Source: Providencia burhodogranariea DSM 19968 (GTDB taxonomy: Bacteria; Pseudomonadota; Gammaproteobacteria; Enterobacterales; Enterobacteriaceae). Taken from it: a stretch of DNA of 64,000 nucleotides. Within the stretch, counting starts at the first letter, position 1, and every line of letters starts with the position of its first letter. The notes beneath the pieces were generated by a model. That model was not told where the DNA came from. It worked only from the letters and a program-made list of their open reading frames with translations, and did not search any database. Shown here in pieces: positions 56,771-64,000 of this stretch. The position numbers and the translations under genes are program-made. Where the stretch lies: assembly GCF_000314855.2 (NCBI RefSeq), contig NZ_KB233226.1, positions 176,898-240,897 of the forward strand, in the 5' to 3' direction.

Positions 56771-58285
56771 ATGCAACCTTTATTAGAGCTTATCGGCATT
56801 GATAAATCGTTTCCTGGAGTCAAAGCACTTAGCCATGCTGCATTAAAAGTTTATCCGGGAAAAGTCATGGCGCTTGTTGGTGAAAATGGTGCAGGTAAAT
56901 CCACTATGATGAAAGTGCTTACCGGTATCTACAGCAAAGATGCGGGTGCTATTCGTTATTTAGGCAAGGAAGTGGTATTCCATGGCCCTAAAAATTCACA
57001 AGAAGCGGGGATTGGCATTATTCATCAGGAATTGAACCTGATCCCGGAACTAACTATTGCTGAAAATATTTTTCTTGGTCGTGAATTTGTCAATAAATTT
57101 GGCAAAATTGACTGGAAAACGATGTTTAACGAATCAGATAAACTGCTAAAACATCTTAATCTTAATTATGACAGCCGCCAGCTGATTGCTGAGCTTTCAA
57201 TTGGTGAGCAGCAAATGGTTGAGATAGCGAAAGTATTGAGCTTTGAATCTCAGGTCATCATTATGGATGAACCAACAGATGCCCTGACCGATACCGAAAC
57301 AGCCTCACTATTTCGTGTGATTGAAGAGCTAAAAGCGCAAGGTCGCGGTATTGTCTATATTTCCCATCGACTAAAAGAAATTTTTGAAATCTGTGATGAC
57401 GTGACGGTTTTTCGTGACGGGCAATTTATTGGTGAAAAACCTGTTAAAGAGCTAGAAGAAGAAACTCTGATAGAGATGATGGTAGGCCGTAAATTAGAAG
57501 AACAATATCCCCGTATTCAAGTTTCCGTGGGTAATGTGCGTTTACAAGTAGAAAACCTATCTGGGTCGGGGGTCGATAATGCAAGTTTTTCATTACGTAG
57601 CGGTGAAATTTTAGGTGTTTCAGGTTTGATGGGCGCTGGCCGAACTGAGTTAATGAAGATTATCTATGGTGCAGCGCTGAAAAAATCTGGTGAGGTTCGT
57701 CTGGAAGGTAAAATTATTTCACTAAAAACACCTCAAGATGGTTTGAATAGCGGCATTGTTTATATTTCCGAAGATCGTAAGCGCGATGGCTTGGTGCTTG
57801 GTATGTCCGTTAAAGAAAACATGTCATTGACGGCTCTTCGCTACTTTAGCCGCATGGGCGGAAACCTTAAACATAAAGAAGAGCAGCAAACTGTAGGCGA
57901 TTTTATTCGCCTATTTAATATCAAAACACCATCAATGAATCAAATCATCGGTAATTTATCTGGCGGTAATCAACAAAAAGTGGCTATTGCTCGGGGCTTA
58001 ATGACAAGGCCAAAAGTGTTGATTCTAGATGAACCAACGCGAGGTGTGGATGTTGGTGCAAAAAAAGAGATCTATCAGTTAATCAATCAATTTAAAAAAG
58101 AGGGGTTGAGCATCATTTTAGTGTCTTCTGAAATGCCAGAAGTTATTGGAATGAGTGATCGCATTCTTGTCATGCATGAAGGCCATATTAGCGGTGAATT
58201 CTCGGCCAAAGAAGCCACTCAAGAAGTTTTAATGGCAGCGGCTGTGGGTAAGCGTTATGGTTCAATTCAGGAGTTATCAGCATGA
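56771..58285 (+). CDS. rbsA: Ribose ABC transporter ATPase RbsA
   Basis: 504 aa with two ABC domains. First: Walker [10 protein letters not shown], signature [13 protein letters not shown], Walker [14 protein letters not shown]. Second: signature [27 protein letters not shown]; the second Walker A is altered (GLMGAGRTE), as usual in this family. Starts seven bases after rbsD and overlaps rbsC by four bases. Confidence 0.97.
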   Translation: MQPLLELIGIDKSFPGVKALSHAALKVYPGKVMALVGENGAGKSTMMKVLTGIYSKDAGAIRYLGKEVVFHGPKNSQEAGIGIIHQELNLIPELTIAENIFLGREFVNKFGKIDWKTMFNESDKLLKHLNLNYDSRQLIAELSIGEQQMVEIAKVLSFESQVIIMDEPTDALTDTETASLFRVIEELKAQGRGIVYISHRLKEIFEICDDVTVFRDGQFIGEKPVKELEEETLIEMMVGRKLEEQYPRIQVSVGNVRLQVENLSGSGVDNASFSLRSGEILGVSGLMGAGRTELMKIIYGAALKKSGEVRLEGKIISLKTPQDGLNSGIVYISEDRKRDGLVLGMSVKENMSLTALRYFSRMGGNLKHKEEQQTVGDFIRLFNIKTPSMNQIIGNLSGGNQQKVAIARGLMTRPKVLILDEPTRGVDVGAKKEIYQLINQFKKEGLSIILVSSEMPEVIGMSDRILVMHEGHISGEFSAKEATQEVLMAAAVGKRYGSIQELSA

Positions 58286-59244
58286 GTTCAAATATCGCAA
58301 CATCAAAACGCTGGTTCAGCAAAGCATGGTTAATGGAGCAAAAGTCATTAATTGCGCTGTTAGTCTTAATTGCTATTGTCTCGTCACTCAGTCCTAATTT
58401 TTTTACAGTAAATAACCTCTTTAATATCCTCCAGCAGACATCGGTGAACGCCATTATGGCGGTAGGAATGACTCTGGTGATATTGACATCAGGTATTGAC
58501 CTATCCGTTGGTTCATTACTTGCACTTACAGGTGCAGTTGCGGCATCAATGGTTGGCACAGATGTTAATGCTTTTGTGGCAGTGGCAGGCGCTTTAGCGC
58601 TGGGAGCTGCAATCGGTGCTTGTACTGGCGTGATTGTCGCAAAAGGTAAAGTGCAAGCATTTATTGCCACTTTAGTCATGATGCTACTACTGCGTGGTGT
58701 TACACGAGTTTATACCGATGGTAGCCCTATAAATACAGGATTTAGTGATAACGCCGATTTATTCGGTTGGTTTGGTATAGGCCGACCATTAGGAATTCCA
58801 ACACCTGTTTGGTTAATGATTATTGTCTTTGTAGCAGCGTGGTATTTATTACACCACACTCGTCTAGGCCGCTATATCTATGCATTAGGTGGTAATGAAG
58901 CTGCGACTCGTTTATCGGGTATCAATGTTGATCGAATTAAAATCATTGTTTATGCACTGTGTGGCCTATTAGCTGCGCTCGCTAGCGTGATCGAAGTTGC
59001 TCGTCTCTCTTCTGCTCAACCTATGGCCGGTAATGGGTATGAGCTTGATGCGATTGCCGCTGTTGTGCTTGGTGGGACCAGCCTTGCTGGTGGTAAAGGT
59101 CGTATCGTTGGAACCTTGATCGGTGCTCTTATTTTAGGTTTTTTGAACAACGGCTTAAATTTATTAGGTATTTCATCAAATTACCAAATGATTGTGAAAG
59201 CCGTTGTCATCTTACTTGCGGTACTTGTTGATAATAAAAAATAA
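58282..59244 (+). CDS. rbsC: Ribose ABC transporter permease RbsC
   Basis: 320 aa with about 8-10 membrane segments. [34 protein letters not shown]-type start and GGIDLSVG-like [14 protein letters not shown] motif, then [21 protein letters not shown] and [14 protein letters not shown]. Its ATG overlaps the rbsA stop (ATGA). Confidence 0.96.
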   Translation: MSSNIATSKRWFSKAWLMEQKSLIALLVLIAIVSSLSPNFFTVNNLFNILQQTSVNAIMAVGMTLVILTSGIDLSVGSLLALTGAVAASMVGTDVNAFVAVAGALALGAAIGACTGVIVAKGKVQAFIATLVMMLLLRGVTRVYTDGSPINTGFSDNADLFGWFGIGRPLGIPTPVWLMIIVFVAAWYLLHHTRLGRYIYALGGNEAATRLSGINVDRIKIIVYALCGLLAALASVIEVARLSSAQPMAGNGYELDAIAAVVLGGTSLAGGKGRIVGTLIGALILGFLNNGLNLLGISSNYQMIVKAVVILLAVLVDNKK

Positions 59245-59245
59245 A

Positions 59246-59302
59246 TATACTCGTCATACTTCAAATTGCCACCTAGCTACACCTTGAATTATTTAGAGTA
59301 TA
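59246..59302. repeat. Palindromic repeat, short copy between rbsC and rbsB
   Basis: TATACTCGTCATACTTCAAATTGCC and CCTTGAATTATTTAGAGTATA arms (shown in pieces) with almost no centre left. The inverted arms would form a hairpin in the rbs mRNA just before the highly expressed rbsB. Confidence 0.6.
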
Positions 59303-59327
59303 TCGCCTACCCTACAGGAAAATTATT

Positions 59328-60218
59328 ATGAAAATGAAAAAATTAGCAACATTGTTATCTGCGCTAGCACTGAGTGCAACAGTTAGTGTTAACGCAATGG
59401 CAAAAGATAGCATTGCTCTTGTCATCTCAACCTTAAATAACCCGTTTTTTGTGACGATGAAAGACAGTGCACAGAAAGAAGCAGATAAACTGGGTTATGA
59501 ACTGATTGTTTTAGATTCACAGGATAATCCAGCCAAAGAGTTAGCAAACGTTCAAGATTTAACGGTGCGTGGAACTAAGTTAATGCTAATTAACCCAACG
59601 GACTCCGATGCAGTGGGTAATGCTATTATTATGGCAAACAAAGCGAAGATCCCAGTGATTACACTCGACCGTGCTGCAAATAAAGGTGATGTCGTAAGCC
59701 ATGTTGCTTCTGATAACCGTATGGGCGGAAAAATGGCGGCTGATTTTATTGCACAGAAGCTAGGTAATGAGGCGAAAGTGATCCAATTGGAAGGTATTAC
59801 AGGAACTTCAGCTGCTCGTGAACGCGGTGAAGGCTTTAGTGTTGGGGCGAAAGAACATAAGTTTAATGTACTCGCGAGTCAGCCTGCTGATTTCGATAGA
59901 ACGAAAGGTTTAAACGTTATGCAAAATCTGTTAACTGCACACCCCACTGTACAAGCTGTTTTTGCTCAAAATGATGAAATGGCGTTAGGTGCGTTAAGAG
60001 CACTACAAACTGCGGGCCGTAATGATGTGCTGGTTGTTGGGTTTGATGGCACTAATGATGGCATTAAAGCTGTTGAGGGTGGTAAATTAGGCGCAACAGT
60101 TGCTCAGCGTCCTGATCAAATCGGAATTACTGGTGTACAAGTTGCTGATAAGATTTTAAAAGGTGAGAAAGTTGAATCAACAGTTCCTGTGGAGCTAGAA
60201 CTGGTTGTGAAAAAATAG
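59328..60218 (+). CDS. rbsB: Periplasmic ribose-binding protein RbsB
   Basis: 296 aa, the E. coli length. Signal peptide of about 25 residues ([16 protein letters not shown]..., cut after NAMA), then the type I binding fold: [64 protein letters not shown]. Captures ribose for RbsAC and presents it to the Trg chemoreceptor. Confidence 0.97.
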   Translation: MKMKKLATLLSALALSATVSVNAMAKDSIALVISTLNNPFFVTMKDSAQKEADKLGYELIVLDSQDNPAKELANVQDLTVRGTKLMLINPTDSDAVGNAIIMANKAKIPVITLDRAANKGDVVSHVASDNRMGGKMAADFIAQKLGNEAKVIQLEGITGTSAARERGEGFSVGAKEHKFNVLASQPADFDRTKGLNVMQNLLTAHPTVQAVFAQNDEMALGALRALQTAGRNDVLVVGFDGTNDGIKAVEGGKLGATVAQRPDQIGITGVQVADKILKGEKVESTVPVELELVVKK

Positions 60219-60225
60219 TAATGAT

Positions 60226-60253
60226 AAACCGCCGTTAATCATTACGGCGGTTT
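60226..60253 (+). terminator. Attenuating hairpin after rbsB
   Basis: AAACCGCCGT (60226-60235) and ACGGCGGTTT (60244-60253) form a perfect 10-bp stem, loop of eight, with a short T run. It may reduce read-through into rbsK or protect the rbsB message. Confidence 0.6.
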
Positions 60254-60392
60254 ATACCCATCATACTTCAAGTTGTAGGGTTGTTGGCTATGCTCAGTTA
60301 TCCGCATTACATAGTTTATCTATGCTCATCGGATTGTTTTAAGGTATAGCTTCATTTGCCGTCTACCGACAACTCGAATTATCTTGGGTATA
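60254..60392. repeat. Palindromic repeat, long copy between rbsB and rbsK
   Basis: It runs from ATACCCATCATACTTCAAG to CAACTCGAATTATCTTGGGT with a full centre (GGGTTGTTGGCTATGCTCAG). It abuts the rbsB hairpin, giving two successive mRNA structures in the 192-base gap. Confidence 0.7.
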
Positions 60393-60431
60393 TCTATTTG
60401 CGAATAAAAAATGCAAAAGGAAATAAATGTT

Positions 60432-61361
60432 ATGGTTACAGCTAAACTTGTCGTTTTAGGTAGTATCAATGCTGATCATATTCTGAATATCGATCAATTT
60501 CCCCAACCCGGAGAAACGGTGAGAGGTAATCACTATCAGGTCGCATTCGGTGGTAAAGGCGCAAATCAGGCTGTTGCCGCGGGGCGTAGTGGTTCAGATA
60601 TAACATTTATTGCCTGTGTAGGCGACGATAGCACAGGGAAAAATGTCAAAAAACAACTTAAAACAGATAATATTCAAATTGACTGCATTGACGTTATTGA
60701 AGATGAAACGACAGGTGTTGCACTGATTTTTGTCAATCAGCAAGGCGAAAATGTGATCGGGATTAATGCTGGCGCAAATGCACATCTCACTACCGAACTA
60801 ATTTCGACTTACCAACAAAAAATTATTGATGCTGATGCGTTGTTGATGCAGCTAGAGTCGCCGATTGAAACTGTCCAATTAGCTGCCGAGATAGCAAAAA
60901 AAAATAAGACGAAAGTAATTCTAAATCCTGCTCCTGCTCAAGCACTCCCTGATTCATTATTAGCATTGGTGGATATCATCACGCCAAATGAAACAGAAGC
61001 AGAACATTTAACTGGGATCCCTGTAGAAGATGAGTTAGGTGCGCAAGCCGCTGCCCAAGTATTGCACGATAAAGGTATCAGTAAAGTAATGATAACATTA
61101 GGTGCCCGAGGTGTTTGGTTCAGTGAGCAAGGCACTACAGGTAAAATTATTGCTGGATTTAAAGTGAAAGCCGTCGATACTATTGCCGCTGGTGATACCT
61201 TTAATGGTGCCTATGTGACGGCTTTACTTGAGGGAAAGAGCGATTCGGATGCAATAATTTTTGCGCACGCAGCCGCAGCTATAGCAGTGACTCGACCGGG
61301 CGCACAACCTTCTGTACCATGGCGTAATGAAATCGATGCGTTTTTAACTCAACAGGAATAA
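60432..61361 (+). CDS. rbsK: Ribokinase RbsK
   Basis: 309 aa, the E. coli length. PfkB-family motifs: LGSINADHILNIDQFPQPGET, VAFGGKGANQAVAAGRSG, and the C-terminal AVDTIAAGDTFNGAYVTALL with the catalytic Asp. Phosphorylates ribose to ribose-5-phosphate. ATG 60411 would add seven residues, but AAGGAA nine bases before ATG 60432 marks the real start. Confidence 0.96.
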   Translation: MVTAKLVVLGSINADHILNIDQFPQPGETVRGNHYQVAFGGKGANQAVAAGRSGSDITFIACVGDDSTGKNVKKQLKTDNIQIDCIDVIEDETTGVALIFVNQQGENVIGINAGANAHLTTELISTYQQKIIDADALLMQLESPIETVQLAAEIAKKNKTKVILNPAPAQALPDSLLALVDIITPNETEAEHLTGIPVEDELGAQAAAQVLHDKGISKVMITLGARGVWFSEQGTTGKIIAGFKVKAVDTIAAGDTFNGAYVTALLEGKSDSDAIIFAHAAAAIAVTRPGAQPSVPWRNEIDAFLTQQE

Positions 61362-61364
61362 CTT

Positions 61365-62366
61365 GTGGCAACAATGAAAGATGTTGCACGTCTTGCATGC
61401 GTGTCAACATCCACCGTGTCTCATGTCATCAATAAAAATCGTTATGTTAGCGAAAGCGTAACTTTGCGAGTAAAAAATGCCATTAAGCAGCTCAATTATG
61501 CACCATCCGCATTAGCGAGAAGCTTAAAAATGAATCGTACTAATACGATTGGTATGCTGTTGACAACAAGTAATAACCCTTTCTATGCAGAAATCGTTCG
61601 TGGTGTTGAACGTAGTTGCTACGAACGAGGCTATAGTTTGATTTTATGCAATACAGAAGGCGACCTCGAGCGAATGAACCATAGCTTAGAGACTCTATTA
61701 CAAAAACGAGTTGATGGCTTACTGATCATGTGCACGGAAATACAAGGGCCATCAAAAGATTTACTTTCTCGTTACCCCGCAGTGCCAACCGTTATGATGG
61801 ATTGGTCTCCATTTGAATCAGGTGGCGATATTATTCAAGATAACTCTTTTCTTGGCGGTAAAATCGCGACACATTATTTAATTGATGCTGGATTTACACA
61901 AATTGCCTGTATTGCAGGGCCTCAAGATAAATCACCTGCTCGTGCTCGTTTTCAGGGGTTTATGGAAGCAATGAAACAATCATCACTTAATGTTCCTGAG
62001 GAATATATTATTTTCAGTGATTTTGAATTTGCTGGTGGGTTTGATTCAATGAACTATTTATTAGCATTAGCTAATCCACCTAAAGCAATTTTTGCTGGAA
62101 ATGATGCAATGGCTGTTGGTGCATATCAGGCAATATTTCGCCAAGGTAAGATGGTTCCGGAAGATATTTCTATTATTGGCTATGACGATATTGATTTATC
62201 TTCTTATATGATCCCACCGTTGACGACAATTCATCAACCCAAAGATGAGTTAGGCAAATTAGCCGTCAATCAATTAATCCATCGGATGGATAACCCTCTG
62301 GCTGAAGGTAATGTCATTGTATTGACGCCCAAACTGGTTGAGCGTCAATCGGTTAAACGTTGCTAA
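61365..62366 (+). CDS. rbsR: Ribose operon repressor RbsR
   Basis: 333 aa, LacI/GalR family, GTG start. N-terminal [27 protein letters not shown], hinge ALARSLKMN, then a ribose-binding domain like RbsB ([38 protein letters not shown]). It lies three bases after rbsK. The two palindromes in front of rbsD are its likely operators. Its end overlaps the convergent hsrA end by a few bases. Confidence 0.96.
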   Translation: MATMKDVARLACVSTSTVSHVINKNRYVSESVTLRVKNAIKQLNYAPSALARSLKMNRTNTIGMLLTTSNNPFYAEIVRGVERSCYERGYSLILCNTEGDLERMNHSLETLLQKRVDGLLIMCTEIQGPSKDLLSRYPAVPTVMMDWSPFESGGDIIQDNSFLGGKIATHYLIDAGFTQIACIAGPQDKSPARARFQGFMEAMKQSSLNVPEEYIIFSDFEFAGGFDSMNYLLALANPPKAIFAGNDAMAVGAYQAIFRQGKMVPEDISIIGYDDIDLSSYMIPPLTTIHQPKDELGKLAVNQLIHRMDNPLAEGNVIVLTPKLVERQSVKRC

Positions 62367-63769
62367 TCATTATTTGACGCTTGGGTTTTACTTTTTATTA
62401 AGTTCTCGCCATCATTTTTATTGAGTAGTAAGAAAACAAACGCTGAAATTACAGTAATGATACCGACAGTAATAAAGGTGTAATGGAAGTTATCCACGGT
62501 GTTACCTCCCGGTAAACCGTCATAATAACTTAAGATGGCTGCACTCACTGCGATACCAAAGCTAATTGATAATTGCTGAGTTACTGCCAACATACTGTTT
62601 CCTGCGCTGGCATTGTTATCAGTTAAATCGGCTAAGCAAATAGTGTTCATCGCAGTAAATTGTGTGGACATCACCATACCAAGAATAAATAAAGGTATGA
62701 TCATTAAATAAATAGACATATTTGGCGTTTGGAGCGAAAACTGGGTGATCATTAAACCTATAATCAAGGTGACAACAAATAGAGTCTTGCGGAAGCCGTA
62801 GTCGGTTAATATTCGCGTTACCGCAGATTTTGCAATAATCGACCCGATAGCCATCGGTGCCATCATCATACCCGCAACAACAGCTTCATAGCCAAAGCCA
62901 ACTTGTAACATTAATGGCATCAGAAATGGAATACTGCCTGTTCCCAAACGTGTTGCAAGATTGCCGCTAATTCCAATGCTAAAAGTGCGAGTTTTAAACA
63001 AATTTAATGGAATAATTGCATACTTAATACGTTTCGCATGGAAAATATACAGGAATAAGCAAAGAAATCCGCCTAAAACAAGAGAAGCAGGAACATATCC
63101 CGACAGAGATTTATGACTAAATAAATCTAGACTGACAGATAGCATCACTAGACCAAAACCGAAAAGCATAAATCCAAGTACATCAAACTTGCGTTTTGGC
63201 ATTTTAAAGTCAGGCATATATTTAAAGGCATACACTATTCCGAGTATCCCAATAGGAATGTTAATAATAAAAATCCAATGCCATGTTACATAAGTGACAA
63301 GAATACCACCTAATAATGGGCCTAAGATTGGCCCAACTAAACCAGGGATAGTGACAAAGTTTAATATCGGCAGCAATTCGCTACGCGGATATGCCCTAAT
63401 TAAAGCAAGACGTGCAACAGGCATCATCATTGCTCCACCTATACCTTGTATTACACGTGCCGTGACTAAAAAAGTAAGGGAGGGTGATAGCGCGCAAAGA
63501 AGAGAGCCGAATGAAAAGAGTGAGACCGCCATAATAAAGATACGCCGTGTACCAAATCTATCTGCAAACCAACCACTAACAGGAATAAGTAGTGCAACAG
63601 TTAGGGTATAACTGATAATTGCGGATTGCATCGCAAGCGGTGAGTGATCGAGACTTTTGGCGATATCAGGTAATGCAGTATTTAAAATGGTTGCATCGAG
63701 TGCTTGCATGAAAAAGGCCATTGCCGCAATCCATGGGAGGCCTGACATATTTTTAGCTGTTTGTAGCAT
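62363..63769 (-). CDS. hsrA: MFS transporter HsrA
   Basis: 468 aa, 14-segment DHA2-type MFS protein. [31 protein letters not shown] and [36 protein letters not shown] (both in part) are near-identical to E. coli HsrA (YieO), and the position next to rbsR is the same. The substrate is not known; overexpression induces RpoS-related effects in E. coli. Confidence 0.93.
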   Translation of the reverse strand: MLQTAKNMSGLPWIAAMAFFMQALDATILNTALPDIAKSLDHSPLAMQSAIISYTLTVALLIPVSGWFADRFGTRRIFIMAVSLFSFGSLLCALSPSLTFLVTARVIQGIGGAMMMPVARLALIRAYPRSELLPILNFVTIPGLVGPILGPLLGGILVTYVTWHWIFIINIPIGILGIVYAFKYMPDFKMPKRKFDVLGFMLFGFGLVMLSVSLDLFSHKSLSGYVPASLVLGGFLCLFLYIFHAKRIKYAIIPLNLFKTRTFSIGISGNLATRLGTGSIPFLMPLMLQVGFGYEAVVAGMMMAPMAIGSIIAKSAVTRILTDYGFRKTLFVVTLIIGLMITQFSLQTPNMSIYLMIIPLFILGMVMSTQFTAMNTICLADLTDNNASAGNSMLAVTQQLSISFGIAVSAAILSYYDGLPGGNTVDNFHYTFITVGIITVISAFVFLLLNKNDGENLIKSKTQASNND

Positions 63770-63818
63770 TGGTAACCTATCAAATAAAGAGTTAACACCA
63801 AAATGGAAACTTATCGTG

Positions 63819-64000
63819 TTAGGCTTGTTCTTGTGTAATTGTTAATAACTTATAGCAGATATCAAACGCTTTAGCGCTATTGCCTTTTATTATGGCATTC
63901 GCGAGCTGTTGGTGAATTTCAACTTCAATAACATCATTTTCGGTGATTGCATCAAAATAGAATTGATAGACGGAACGGAATAGGTTAGCGAAAGAGATCA
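63819..64000 (-). CDS. yieP: GntR-family regulator, C-terminal part (cut by window)
   Basis: Minus-strand frame open from the window edge to TAA at 63819-63821. It reads [38 protein letters not shown], and ends LLTITQEQA. This is the end of the helical FadR-type (FCD) effector domain. E. coli has yieP, a GntR regulator, in this place after hsrA. The N-terminal DNA-binding part lies outside the window. Confidence 0.7.
   Translation of the reverse strand, partial: ISFANLFRSVYQFYFDAITENDVIEVEIHQQLANAIIKGNSAKAFDICYKLLTITQEQA

Noticed and set aside
58188-58679. 163-codon minus-strand ORF over rbsA/rbsC
   Set aside because: It is antisense to conserved ribose transporter genes; composition mirrors their codons.

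Overview
The window looks like part of the chromosome of a Providencia-like member of the Morganellaceae (Enterobacterales). Two lines of evidence support this. First, the gene order mnmG-oriC-mioC-asnC-asnA-viaA-ravA-rbsDACBKR-hsrA-yieP, with rsmG, the complete atpIBEFHAGDC operon and glmU-glmS, is the classic enterobacterial origin region. Second, the DNA is AT-rich, and a roughly 120 bp imperfect palindromic repeat recurs throughout. The genus is inferred from protein similarity recalled from memory, not from a search.

Layout. Bases 1-36600 are accessory or lineage-specific. They hold mdtL followed by a degenerate group II intron end (1-1530); a very AT-rich three-gene cassette of a 22-codon peptide gene, a TPR protein and an MFS transporter (1798-4680, minus strand); the zinc-starvation ribosomal genes rpmE2/rpmJ2 with a Zur box, and yagU (5051-6269); an MHS-type transporter with two paralogous LuxR-type regulators (6536-9613); nagK (10238-11149); a four-gene block of YqiJ-like membrane protein, long flotillin, 1646-aa AAA+ ATPase and rhomboid protease (11985-20873); an isochorismatase-like hydrolase and two small hypothetical genes; a SufR-like regulator divergent from an MFS exporter; a putative EF-hand/papain-like effector with a periplasmic Sel1-repeat partner (24705-26773); the heme-degradation pair hutW-hutX behind a Fur box; a QacA/SmvA-like exporter divergent from a TetR repressor; and a siderophore locus of AraC regulator, TonB-dependent receptor, PepSY protein and a binding-protein gene broken by an in-frame stop (31411-36559).

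Bases 36600-64000 are the conserved core: glmS and glmU (amino-sugar synthesis), the F1Fo ATP synthase operon with two candidate promoters and a perfect CRP-type palindrome upstream, rsmG, mnmG, a complete oriC (three AT-rich 13-mers, five DnaA boxes, 11 GATC sites), mioC with a DnaA box in its upstream region, asnC divergent from asnA, the ravA-viaA pair, a 255 bp non-coding MITE-like element, the ribose operon with two RbsR-type operators, hsrA, and the 3' end of a GntR regulator cut by the window edge.

The least explained parts are the peptide-TPR-MFS cassette (perfect -35, strong ribosome binding sites, a perfect 10-bp terminator hairpin between the peptide gene and its neighbour) and the flotillin/AAA+/rhomboid block. 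The palindromic repeat occurs in at least twelve full or partial copies, almost always between genes, including two inside the rbs operon and one that ends just before the start of the YqiJ-like gene. I saw no rRNA, tRNA, CRISPR array or intact insertion sequence.
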